Shown here one piece after another: positions 1 through 7,700 of a stretch of 62,919 nucleotides of DNA. Position 1 is the first letter of the stretch; every line of letters begins with the position of its first letter. The notes beneath the pieces are model-generated. The model made no database searches. It saw only the letters and a program-made list of their open reading frames with translations, and was not told where the DNA came from. Position numbers and translations under genes: made by a program. The DNA comes from JAWVFK01 sp033856175 (GTDB lineage: Bacteria > Actinomycetota > Thermoleophilia > Solirubrobacterales > 70-9), in the NCBI GenBank assembly GCA_033856175.1, contig JAWVFK010000034.1:1-62919 (forward strand), written 5' to 3'.

Positions 1-216
1 GATCCCGGCAACGGCGATCGCCGGCCACTGATAGACGACGCAGAACATCGGCGGCGCCACGACCCCTCGAAACCCAGCCGCCACGGCAGCCTCCGGAGCG
101 TGATGAACCGGATTCGAAGCCCCCACCGCATTCGAGTACTCCCGAACCTTCTCGCGCCCAACCTCATAAGAAGCGGGCGGATAGGTCTTCCCAATCGCAT
201 CGAGCTTGACCGCCAT
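1..216 (-). CDS. MaoC-like (HadA-type) dehydratase, partial
   Basis: Read on the minus strand from the ATG at 216, 72 codons run off the left edge of the window, so only the N-terminus is present. The peptide contains YEVGREKVREYSNAV, then NPVHH, then GVVAPPMF. This is the opening of the hot-dog fold found in HadA/HadC-type (3R)-hydroxyacyl-ACP dehydratase subunits (FAS1-like MaoC N-terminal domain). Family knowledge: this subunit binds the acyl chain and pairs with a catalytic MaoC subunit (HadB), whose gene would lie further left if the usual order holds. The start is supported by TAGAAT (226-231) 9 nt upstream, so the mRNA may have almost no leader. An acyl-CoA hydratase with the same fold is the main alternative. 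Confidence 0.72.
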   Translation of the reverse strand, partial: MAVKLDAIGKTYPPASYEVGREKVREYSNAVGASNPVHHAPEAAVAAGFRGVVAPPMFCVVYQWPAIAVAGI

Positions 217-518
217 AGCGCGGCGATTCTACGCACCACCCCGTCAACCAGCGCCCGCGGCCAAAAGCGCAATAAGGGCAGCACCCCACCACCGCACTCC
301 TCCTGCCTAGCTGGACGACCAGCGCCTCGCTCAAATCAGCGCAGCCCCGCCAAGCGCAAGCGCAGCTCCAATCAGCGGGTCCGCCGTCAGTACGGACTAG
401 ACCCGGCTCCATCAACCGCTGCGGTTCTCTGTCCCCGAGCTGGGCTCGCGCGCGAGCTTGCTCGCGGGTGAGTCCAGTCGGGGCCAAAGCGCCGCAAATC
501 AAGAAAGGACCCGCGGCG
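217..518. other. Intergenic region between lepA and the HadA-like gene
   Basis: I see no convincing gene in these 300 bases. The open frames across them are short, compositionally biased and resemble no family I know. The region holds the likely -10 hexamer TAGAAT (minus strand, 226-231) for the HadA-like gene and two overlapping perfect palindromes near 445-466 (arms CGCGAGC and GCTCGCG around TT). The palindromes have no T-tract on either strand, so I do not call them terminators. Confidence 0.5.
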
Positions 519-542
519 AAAAAAGGAGGCGCCCACGCCCCC
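519..542 (-). terminator. Intrinsic terminator of lepA
   Basis: On the minus strand, starting 5 nt after the lepA stop codon, GGGGGCG and CGCCTCC form a 7-bp stem with one G-U pair around a TGGG loop. A run of six T follows directly (519-524). This is the cleanest rho-independent terminator in the window. Confidence 0.8.
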
Positions 543-547
543 GACCC

Positions 548-2344
548 TCACTCGTCGAACTGCAACACCGCAAGAAACGCCTCCTGCGGCACCTCGACCG
601 CCCCAACCTGCTTCATCCGCTTCTTCCCCTTCTTCTGCTTCTCGAGCAGCTTCCGCTTGCGAGTCACATCCCCCCCATAGAGCTTCGCCGTAACGTCCTT
701 GCGCAGCGCCTTGACCGTCTCCCGGGCGATCACCCGCGCCCCGACGGCCGCCTGCACCGGAATGTCGAACAGCTGCCGTGGAATCGTCTTCTGCAGCCGC
801 TCGACGAGGATCTTGCCGGCCGCGAAAGCCTTGTCGCGATGGACGACGATCGAGAGCGCGTCGACCCGATCGCCGGCGAGCAGCACGTCGAGCTTGACCA
901 GGTCGGAGACCCGCCCCTCGATCGGCTCGTAGTCGAGCGAGGCATAGCCGCGGCTCTGCGACTTGAGCTGATCGAAGAAGTCGAGGACGACCTCGGCCAG
1001 CGGCAGCTCGTAGCGGATCTGCACCCGCTGGGGAGACAGATAGTGGAGATCGACGTGGGTGCCACGCCGGTCCTGGCAGAGGTCCATGATCGCGCCGACG
1101 AACTCCGTCGGCGTGATGATCGTGGCGCGGATGAACGGCTCCTCGATCGCCTCGATCGAGCCGGGGTCGGGCATGTCGGCCGGGCTGCGGACCTCGACCT
1201 TCTCGCCGCCGACCAGATGGACGAGGTAGCGAACGTTCGGGGTCGTCGCCAGCAGCTCGAGGTCGTACTCGCGCTCGAGCCGCTCGCGGACGATGTCCAT
1301 GTGCAGCAGGCCGAGAAAGCCGCAGCGGAAGCCGAAGCCGAGCGCCTGCGAGGTCTCCGGCTCCCAGGAGAGCGCGGCGTCGTTTAGCGCCAGCCGCTCG
1401 AGAGCGTCGCGCAGGTCCTCGTACTGGTCGGTGTCGACGGGGAAGAGACCGCAGAAGACCATCGGCTTGACCTCGCGGTAGCCGGGCAGGGCCTCCGTCG
1501 CCGGCCGGGCCTGGCTGGTGAGCGTGTCGCCGACGCGCAGCTTGGCGACGTCCTTGAGGCCGGTGATGACGTAGCCGACCTCGCCCGCGTCCATCGCGTC
1601 GACGGCCCGCATCTCCGGGGTGAAGAAGCCGATCTCGTCGATCTCGGCCTTGGTGCCGGTCTGCATCGCGACGATCGGCTCGTTCTTGGCGAAGCGGCCA
1701 TCGACCATCCGCACATAGGCGACGACGCCGCGGTACTGGTCGAACTCGGAGTCGAAGATCAGCGCCCGCGGCGGCGCCGCCGGATCGCCTTCGGGCGAGG
1801 GGATTCGCTCGACGATCGACTCGAGGACCTCGACGACCCCCTCGCCGGTCTTGGCCGACATCCGCAGGACGTCGTCGGGGTTGCCGCCGATCAGGTCGAC
1901 GATCTCGGCGGCGACGCGGTCGGGGTCGGCGCTCGGCAGGTCAACCTTGTTGAGCACCGGAATCAGCTCGAGCCCGGCGTCGATCGCCGCGTAGGTGTTG
2001 GCGACGGTCTGCGCCTCGACCCCCTGGGCGGCGTCGACGACCAGCAGCGCCCCCTCGCAGGCGGCGAGGCTGCGCGAGACCTCGTAGGAGAAATCGACGT
2101 GGCCCGGCGTGTCGATCAGATGCAGGTGGTAGGTCTGACCGTCGTTCGCCTCGTAGGCGACCCGCACCGCCTGCGCCTTGATCGTGATCCCGCGCTCACG
2201 TTCGAGGTCCATCGAGTCGAGCACCTGCGCCCGCATCTTCTTGGGGTCGACGCTGTGGGTGACCTCGAGAATGCGATCGGCGAGCGTCGACTTGCCGTGG
2301 TCGATGTGGGCGATGATCGAGAAGTTCCTGATCTGCTCGATCAC
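548..2344 (-). CDS. lepA: Elongation factor 4 (LepA)
   Basis: 598 aa, the normal length for the family. EF4 is a ribosome-associated translational GTPase that can back-translocate or remobilise stalled ribosomes. The G1 motif reads HIDHGKST near residue 15, ERERGITI marks the switch region, DTPGHVDF is G3 and NKVDLPSAD is G4. The C-terminus has the LepA-specific basic tail (VTRKRKLLEKQKKGKKRMK). The start is GTG, with GGAG 6 nt upstream on the minus strand, so this gene has an ordinary Shine-Dalgarno leader, unlike several others here. It is a single-gene unit ended by the terminator at 519-542. The order lepA-holA-comEC-comEA-leuS, with rpsT, is a common bacterial neighbourhood, stretched in this genome by murJ and the RND module. 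Confidence 0.97.
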   Translation of the reverse strand: MIEQIRNFSIIAHIDHGKSTLADRILEVTHSVDPKKMRAQVLDSMDLERERGITIKAQAVRVAYEANDGQTYHLHLIDTPGHVDFSYEVSRSLAACEGALLVVDAAQGVEAQTVANTYAAIDAGLELIPVLNKVDLPSADPDRVAAEIVDLIGGNPDDVLRMSAKTGEGVVEVLESIVERIPSPEGDPAAPPRALIFDSEFDQYRGVVAYVRMVDGRFAKNEPIVAMQTGTKAEIDEIGFFTPEMRAVDAMDAGEVGYVITGLKDVAKLRVGDTLTSQARPATEALPGYREVKPMVFCGLFPVDTDQYEDLRDALERLALNDAALSWEPETSQALGFGFRCGFLGLLHMDIVRERLEREYDLELLATTPNVRYLVHLVGGEKVEVRSPADMPDPGSIEAIEEPFIRATIITPTEFVGAIMDLCQDRRGTHVDLHYLSPQRVQIRYELPLAEVVLDFFDQLKSQSRGYASLDYEPIEGRVSDLVKLDVLLAGDRVDALSIVVHRDKAFAAGKILVERLQKTIPRQLFDIPVQAAVGARVIARETVKALRKDVTAKLYGGDVTRKRKLLEKQKKGKKRMKQVGAVEVPQEAFLAVLQFDE

Positions 2345-2423
2345 GCCGGGCTCCGCTCGTGGGGGTGGTCAGCCATGGATCGAGGAGTATGGCGAGCCGC
2401 TCAAGCAGCGCGGCCGCGGCCGC

Positions 2424-4022
2424 TCAGCGGCGGACTATGCGCAGCAGCTGCGTCAGCTCGGGCACGCGCATCGCCCAGATCGCGCCGAAGTAGACGAGTG
2501 CGCCCGCTGCCAGCGCTGCGGTCAGCGAGATCAGCTGGCCGCTGAACGAGCGGCCCAGCGCCGAGTCGAGGCCGTGCCAGACCGCGTAGCTGATGCCCGC
2601 CAGCGCCGCCGACCCGATCAGGACCCGGCTCGAGGTCGAGATCAGCTTGGTCAGCTCGAGCGACCCGAGCTGGCGACGGAGGACGATCGTCTGGGCAAGC
2701 ACGCTCGCCGCCGTGGCGATCGCCGTCGAGGCGACGATGCCGCCGACGCCCAGGTGGTAGAGCGCCAGCGCCGCCAGCGCCGTCACGGCGAGGTTGGCGG
2801 CGGAGATCGCCGACGGCACCCAGGGCCGCTGGAGGCTGAAGAACGTGCGCGTCAGCAGCAGGAAGAGGCCGTTGAACGGCAGCGAGAAGCTGAACCAGAA
2901 GAGGGCGACGGCGACGATGTGGGTCTGCGAGGCGTCGAACTCGCCGCGCTGGTAGACCAGCCGGATCATCGGCTCGGCGAGGACGAGGATCGCCGCCGCC
3001 GCCGGCACCAGCAGCAGGACGATCTGGCGCATGCCGTTGGCCATCGTCGCCCGCAGGTCGCCGTAGGCGCCGCGGGCGGCGAAGCGGGCGAGCGTCGGGA
3101 AGAGCACGGTCGCGACGGCGACCGAGAAGATCCCCTGCGGCAGCATGTAGATGCGGAAGGCCTTGTCGATCGCCGCCGGCGCGCGGTCGTCGACGAGCGT
3201 GCCGAAGAAGCTGTTGATGACGAGGTTGAAGTTGATCAGGCCGAGGCTGATCGTCACCGGCAGCATCAGGATCAGCACGCGGCGGACGTTCGGGTGGCGC
3301 CAGTCGAACGATCGCGTGAAGCGAAACGGCGTGTGGCGCAGGTCCCAGGCGGGGATCGCCAGCTGGATCACCGTGCCGACGAGGACGCCGATCGCGTAGG
3401 CGTAGATCTGCTTGCCCTTCGGGAAGGCGGGCGCCAGGCCGACGAGCACGGCGATGATCGCGACATTCCAGAACAGCGGTGAGATCGCGAAGGCGGCGAA
3501 GCGCTCGTAGCTGTTGAGGACGCCGACGATCAGCCCGGTCGTGCCCAGCAGGATCAGGATCGGGAAGAGCAGCCGCGAGAGGGCGATCGTCAGGTCCTCG
3601 ATGTGGCCGTGGAAGCCGGGGGCGAAGATCGGGATGACGATCGGCGCCGCCAGGATGAACAGCGCCGTGATCGCCCCCAGCAGCAGCGTGACGACGAAGA
3701 TCAGCGTCGAGGCCAGGCGGAAGGCCTCGCGCTTGTTGCCCTTCTCAAGCTGCTCGGTGAAAACGGGGACGAAGGCCGCCTGGATCGCCGCGTCGGCGAA
3801 GAGGCTGCGGACGAGGTTCGGGACCTGGAAGGCGATCGTGAACGCCGACATCGGTCCCTTGACGCCGAAGTAGCTCGCGGCGACGACCTCACGGACGAGC
3901 CCCGCCACGCGTGAGGCCCCGGTGGCGATCGAGAAGAAAGCCGTCGAGCGGGCGAGCCTGCCGGAGCGCTGGGGCTGCTCGGCCATCTCCGGCGAGTCGG
4001 CCATCTGGGTCGGCTCAGCCAT
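2424..4022 (-). CDS. murJ: Lipid II flippase MurJ (MviN family)
   Basis: 532 aa polytopic membrane protein, roughly 14 hydrophobic segments. It matches MurJ in the conserved N-terminal block (GLVREVVAASYFGV, then AFQVPNLVRSLFADAA) and in the RTFFSLQRPWVP segment. MurJ moves the undecaprenyl-linked peptidoglycan precursor lipid II across the cytoplasmic membrane. The start is uncertain: in-frame ATGs occur at residues 1, 7 and 13, and the likely minus-strand -10 (TATAAC, 4024-4029) is so close to the first ATG that transcription would begin just past it. Residue 7 (4004) or 13 (3986, preceded by CGGAG) may therefore be the true start. The gene is divergent from rpsT with only 15 bp between the annotated starts. 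Confidence 0.95.
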   Translation of the reverse strand: MAEPTQMADSPEMAEQPQRSGRLARSTAFFSIATGASRVAGLVREVVAASYFGVKGPMSAFTIAFQVPNLVRSLFADAAIQAAFVPVFTEQLEKGNKREAFRLASTLIFVVTLLLGAITALFILAAPIVIPIFAPGFHGHIEDLTIALSRLLFPILILLGTTGLIVGVLNSYERFAAFAISPLFWNVAIIAVLVGLAPAFPKGKQIYAYAIGVLVGTVIQLAIPAWDLRHTPFRFTRSFDWRHPNVRRVLILMLPVTISLGLINFNLVINSFFGTLVDDRAPAAIDKAFRIYMLPQGIFSVAVATVLFPTLARFAARGAYGDLRATMANGMRQIVLLLVPAAAAILVLAEPMIRLVYQRGEFDASQTHIVAVALFWFSFSLPFNGLFLLLTRTFFSLQRPWVPSAISAANLAVTALAALALYHLGVGGIVASTAIATAASVLAQTIVLRRQLGSLELTKLISTSSRVLIGSAALAGISYAVWHGLDSALGRSFSGQLISLTAALAAGALVYFGAIWAMRVPELTQLLRIVRR

Positions 4023-4025
4023 CGT

Positions 4026-4031
4026 TATAGT
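4026..4031 (+). promoter_or_regulatory. -10 element of rpsT (leaderless type)
   Basis: TATAGT, then six bases, then the GTG start of rpsT at 4038. Transcription starting about 7 nt after the hexamer would begin at the start codon itself. The complement of the same bases (TATAAC, 4024-4029) can serve as the -10 of divergent murJ. No good -35 is visible. Confidence 0.65.
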
Positions 4032-4037
4032 CGCCCC

Positions 4038-4292
4038 GTGGCAAACATCGCCTCACAGAAGAAGCGGATCCAGCGCTCCGAGCGCGAGCGGCTGGAGAAC
4101 CGGCGCCTGACGAGCGCCGTCAAGACGCACTTCCGCCGCCTCGAGACGGCCAAGGAAGCTGGCGACGCGGACACCCTCGCCGCCGAGCACAAGGCGCTGG
4201 TCTCGCGCATCGACAAGGCGGTCCAGAAGGGCGCCCTGCACGCGAACACCGGCGCCCGCAAGAAGGCGCGCGCCGCGCGCCTCTTGAAGTAG
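4038..4292 (+). CDS. rpsT: 30S ribosomal protein S20
   Basis: 84 aa. It begins MANIASQKKRIQRSERERL, the standard S20 opening, and continues with the three-helix pattern of the family, ending in a basic tail (ARKKARAARLLK). S20 binds 16S rRNA in the 30S body. The GTG start is fixed by the family N-terminus and lies exactly 6 nt after TATAGT, so the mRNA is probably leaderless; no Shine-Dalgarno sequence is present. It stops with TAG, which shows that TAG is used as a normal stop here (relevant to leuS). It is convergent with holA, with 3 bp between stop codons. Confidence 0.97.
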   Translation: MANIASQKKRIQRSERERLENRRLTSAVKTHFRRLETAKEAGDADTLAAEHKALVSRIDKAVQKGALHANTGARKKARAARLLK

Positions 4293-4295
4293 CGC

Positions 4296-5276
4296 TCAAG
4301 CCGCCGCCCCCAGCGCGCGCCGCAGCGAGAGGGTCAGCGACACCTGCTCGGAGTGGTCAGAACCGCCGCGCGTCGCGACCTCGAGGTCGGCGAGCGCGAT
4401 CGTCGCCTGGCGAAGGTCGTCGCTGGAGGCGTCGCGCAGGCGTCTGACGAGCATCTTCGCCGCGTAGGGATGCATCTTCAGCCCCGCGGCGGCGTCGGCC
4501 GGCGAGCGGCCGGCCTCGAGCTGGGCGACGACCTGCTGGGCCTGGCGCAGGCGGCCGGCGAGGCCGTAGACCAGCCGCGGCAACGGCTCGCCCTGAGCGA
4601 TCAGGCGCTCGCCGATCGCCATCGCCCGCGCAGAGTCGCCCTCGATCAGGGCATCCGAGAGCGCCCAGAGGGCCGCCTCCGAGGTGTCGGCGATCATCGC
4701 CTCGAGGTCCGCAGCGCTGACCTCGCCGCCGTTGCCCGCCCAGAGGGCAAGCCGGTCGAGCTCGTTGGCGAGGCGAACGCTCGAGCTGCCCATGCGGTCG
4801 ACGAGCAGGCGAGCGGCTTCGATCTCGAGGCGGTAGCCGCGCTTGGCGGCCTCGGCGACCAGCCGCGCCGGCAGGTCGCGCTCGCGCGGGGCGTCGTAGG
4901 TGAGAACCTCGCCGCCGGCGGCCTCGACCGCCTTGGCCAAGCGCGGCGGCGGCTTGTCGCGGGCGATCAGGACCAGCGTCGTCTCCGGAGGCAGCGCCGC
5001 CAGCGCGGCGGCGACGGTCTCGCAGTCGGCGGGTTTCCAGCGCTCGACCCCGTCGGCGAGGACGTAGCGACGCCCAGGCGTCAACGACATCGCCGGCAGC
5101 GCCGCGACGACACCCTCGGCGTCGGGCGCGGAGCGGCCCTCGTGCGGCTCGAACACCTCCAGCGATCCGGTGCCGTCGCCGTCACCCTCGGCGCGGGCGC
5201 GCAGGCGTGCGCGAGTCGCCTCGATCTTGGCGATGTCGGTGCCGGCGATCAGGTAGGCGGGCTTCACGTCGGCCAT
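4296..5276 (-). CDS. holA: DNA polymerase III, delta subunit
   Basis: 326 aa, typical for HolA. This subunit of the clamp loader opens the beta sliding clamp during replication. The N-terminal AAA+-like domain starts PAYLIAGTDIAKIEA. The middle holds the conserved SSSVRLANELDRLALWAG segment and the collar-domain hallmark ALWALSDALIEGDSARAM. The C-terminal helical domain ends LTLSLRRALGA. The ATG start is 6 nt after TACACT on the minus strand (5283-5288), so the gene is probably leaderless. It lies between rpsT and comEC, as in many bacteria. The assignment rests on overall family resemblance and context, and I am confident of it. Confidence 0.93.
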   Translation of the reverse strand: MADVKPAYLIAGTDIAKIEATRARLRARAEGDGDGTGSLEVFEPHEGRSAPDAEGVVAALPAMSLTPGRRYVLADGVERWKPADCETVAAALAALPPETTLVLIARDKPPPRLAKAVEAAGGEVLTYDAPRERDLPARLVAEAAKRGYRLEIEAARLLVDRMGSSSVRLANELDRLALWAGNGGEVSAADLEAMIADTSEAALWALSDALIEGDSARAMAIGERLIAQGEPLPRLVYGLAGRLRQAQQVVAQLEAGRSPADAAAGLKMHPYAAKMLVRRLRDASSDDLRQATIALADLEVATRGGSDHSEQVSLTLSLRRALGAAA

Positions 5277-5282
5277 CGGGCG

Positions 5283-5288
5283 AGTGTA
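5283..5288 (-). promoter_or_regulatory. -10 element of holA (leaderless type)
   Basis: On the minus strand: TACACT, six bases (CGCCCG), then ATG. Same geometry as rpsT, leuS, obgE, ctaG and two other genes in this window. No -35 hexamer is recognisable. Confidence 0.6.
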
Positions 5289-5309
5289 TTGGCGCCGCCG
5301 ACGCCATCT

Positions 5310-7634
5310 CTAATGGCTCCGCTTGACGGTCCAGCCGCCATCGCCGACGTCGATCTCGACGGTGCCGTCGAGATCGGTTCGGGCAACCGGCACGTGGTGG
5401 CGGGCGAGCTTGGCCAGCGTCTCGGCGGTCGGGTGGCCGTAGCTGTTGCCGGCGCCGACCGAGATCAGCGCCAGGCGCGGCCCGCTGCGGTCGAGCAGGC
5501 CGTCGAGCCCTGCGTCGGCGCTGCCGTGGTGGGCGACCTTGAGGACGTCGACCGGCCCGGGGTCCACCGGCACGCTCTCGGCCTCGGCGTCGGCGGTCAG
5601 CAGCGCCGAGAATCCCTGCCAGCGAGCGACGGCGACGATCGCGTGCAGGTTGGGGTCGGCGCCCGGCACGGCGGGCTCGCCACGCGGTGGCCAGAGAACC
5701 TCGACGCGCAGCGACCCCGAGCGAACCTCGCTCCCCTCGGCGACGTGGACGGCGCCGATGCCGGCCGCCGAGGCCGCCCGCAACAGCGGCGGGCTCGGGT
5801 CGCCGTAGACGAGCGTCTGCACCGGCACTGCGCCGAGGATGTCCTCGATGCCGCCGGCGTGATCGGCCTGGTCGTGGGTGACGACGGCCGCGGCGAGGCG
5901 GTCGACCCCCTGGCCGGCGAGAATTCCGCGCAGGTCGTCACCGTGCGGGCCGCCATCGACGAGGATCGGCAGGCCGTCGGCCGGCTGCAGCAGGATCGCG
6001 TCGCCCTGGCCGACGTCGAGCAGCTCGAGCCGAAGGCCCGTTCTGGGCGCCGGAGCGCCCGCGCCCGCCGCCCCGCCGGCGATCAGCAGGCCGAGCGCGA
6101 GGCAGCAGCAAGCAGCCAGCGCTAGGGCCGCTCCGCGGCGGCCGCGACGGAGCGGAATGCCAGGCGTCAGAGCGACGCGGCGGTGGACGAGGGCGCTCGC
6201 CGTTGCCAGGCCGAGCGCGAGCATGGCGTAGGCGCCGGCGACCGCGGGCCAGCTGCCCAGGCGCAGCGGCACCAGCGCCCAGCTGGGCGCCGCCCACCAG
6301 TGGGCGACCTGGGCGATGTAGGCCAGCAGCAGCGAGTCGAGCCAGTTGAACGGCTCCACCGGCAGTCCGGGGACCTGACCGGCGATCGAGGCGAGCATGC
6401 CCAGCCACATCGCCGGCGCCACGGCCGGCAGGGCCATCAGGTTCGCCGGCAGCGAAGCCGCCGGCACGGCCTCGAAGTCGTGCGCCATCAGCGGCGCCGT
6501 CGCCAGGGTCGCGGCGATCGTCACCGCGGCTCCCTCGATCAGGGCGGAGCGAACCGAGCCGGGGGACGATGGCGCCAGCCGCCGCTCGATCAGCTGGCGC
6601 AGCTGCGGCGCCCAGAGGACGATGCCGAGCACGGCGGCGAAGCTCAGCTGCCATCCGGGGTCACCGCTGGCGCGCGGGTTGGCCGCCAGCGTGACGAAGG
6701 CGGCCAGCAGCAGCGCATATGCGCGCGACCGCGGTCGGCCGGCGAGGGCGGCGACGACGCCGGCGGCGCCCATCACCCCCGCCCGCTGGATCGACGGCGA
6801 GGCGCCGGTGACGGCGACGTAGAGCGCGATCAGCACGAGGATGCAGGCCAGCCGCGAGCGCAGCCCGAGCCCGGCCAGAGCCAGCAGCGGCGTCGCCAGC
6901 AGCGCCAGCAGCAGCACGTTCTCGCCGCTCACCGCCAGCAGATGAGCAAGCCCGGAGCGCTTGAAGTCGTCGACGGTCGCCTGGTCGATGCGATCGTCCT
7001 GGCCGAGGACGAACCCCCGCGCCAGCGCCGCCTCGCGCTCGGGGACCGAGCGCCCGAGGGCGCGATCGGCTCGCTGCCTGACCGCATCGACCAGGCCGAG
7101 CGCGCCACCGCGGCGGCGACCCGTCGGCTCAATCGAGCCCTCCAGGATCAGGCGAATGCCAAAGCGGCGCAGGTAGCCGGCGTAGTCCGGCGGTGGCGGC
7201 CGCAGCCGTCCGCGGGCGCGCACCTCGATCCCGATCGGCAGCTCGCCGACCGGCTCGCGGGCTTCGACCAGCACCCGGCCCCGCGGCGCGCGGACGCGGA
7301 CGCGGACCGTGCCATGGCTGCGCCGCGGCACCCCCTCGACGAAGCCGATGACGCTCGCCCCTTCCCCGGCCCCTCCCCGCAGCGCCCCGCGATCGATCGC
7401 GGCGAGCCGCGCCGAGCCCTCGACGAGCCCCGCGCCGGCGGCGACGATTCCGACGAGGGACATCCAGAGGGCGAGCCCGGAACGCCCCGCCGGCCGCGTG
7501 ATCACGAGCAGGACGGCGGCTATCGCGAGCAGCGGTGCAGTCAGGCCGAGGTCCGCGCCACCGCCAAGCGACGATAGCGCCACCCCGATCGCGGCGCCGC
7601 CGAGCGCCGCGAAGCGCCAGTCGATCCGCGCCAT
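5310..7634 (-). CDS. comEC: Competence DNA channel ComEC/Rec2
   Basis: 774 aa from the ATG at 7634; a GTG at 7673 would add 13 residues. ComEC is the membrane channel that carries single-stranded DNA into the cell during natural transformation. Order of parts: N-terminal membrane segments and an OB-like region (about 30-180), the ComEC/Rec2 membrane core with the signature HLLAVSGEN near residue 230, further membrane helices, then a C-terminal metallo-beta-lactamase-like domain with LLDVGQGDAILLQ, VVTHDQADHAGG and KVAHHGS. That is full-length architecture. The partner comEA is normally next door but here lies 9 kb away beyond an RND/two-component module. I prefer the ATG start because the extra GTG residues look non-conserved; neither start has a strong Shine-Dalgarno sequence. 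Confidence 0.93.
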   Translation of the reverse strand: MARIDWRFAALGGAAIGVALSSLGGGADLGLTAPLLAIAAVLLVITRPAGRSGLALWMSLVGIVAAGAGLVEGSARLAAIDRGALRGGAGEGASVIGFVEGVPRRSHGTVRVRVRAPRGRVLVEAREPVGELPIGIEVRARGRLRPPPPDYAGYLRRFGIRLILEGSIEPTGRRRGGALGLVDAVRQRADRALGRSVPEREAALARGFVLGQDDRIDQATVDDFKRSGLAHLLAVSGENVLLLALLATPLLALAGLGLRSRLACILVLIALYVAVTGASPSIQRAGVMGAAGVVAALAGRPRSRAYALLLAAFVTLAANPRASGDPGWQLSFAAVLGIVLWAPQLRQLIERRLAPSSPGSVRSALIEGAAVTIAATLATAPLMAHDFEAVPAASLPANLMALPAVAPAMWLGMLASIAGQVPGLPVEPFNWLDSLLLAYIAQVAHWWAAPSWALVPLRLGSWPAVAGAYAMLALGLATASALVHRRVALTPGIPLRRGRRGAALALAACCCLALGLLIAGGAAGAGAPAPRTGLRLELLDVGQGDAILLQPADGLPILVDGGPHGDDLRGILAGQGVDRLAAAVVTHDQADHAGGIEDILGAVPVQTLVYGDPSPPLLRAASAAGIGAVHVAEGSEVRSGSLRVEVLWPPRGEPAVPGADPNLHAIVAVARWQGFSALLTADAEAESVPVDPGPVDVLKVAHHGSADAGLDGLLDRSGPRLALISVGAGNSYGHPTAETLAKLARHHVPVARTDLDGTVEIDVGDGGWTVKRSH

Positions 7635-7700
7635 CGGCCAATGCTCTGCGGGCCAGGCGCACGCGGGCGCCACGTATCCCGCGAAAGACGCCTGTTAGAG

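Noticed and set aside
445..466. Overlapping palindromes as a terminator
   Set aside because: No T-tract on either strand, and a much better terminator for lepA lies at 519-542.
5860..5890. Possible loss of a metal ligand in the ComEC beta-lactamase-like domain (HDQADH instead of HxDxDH)
   Set aside because: I recall this variant from related ComEC proteins, and the other ligands are intact.
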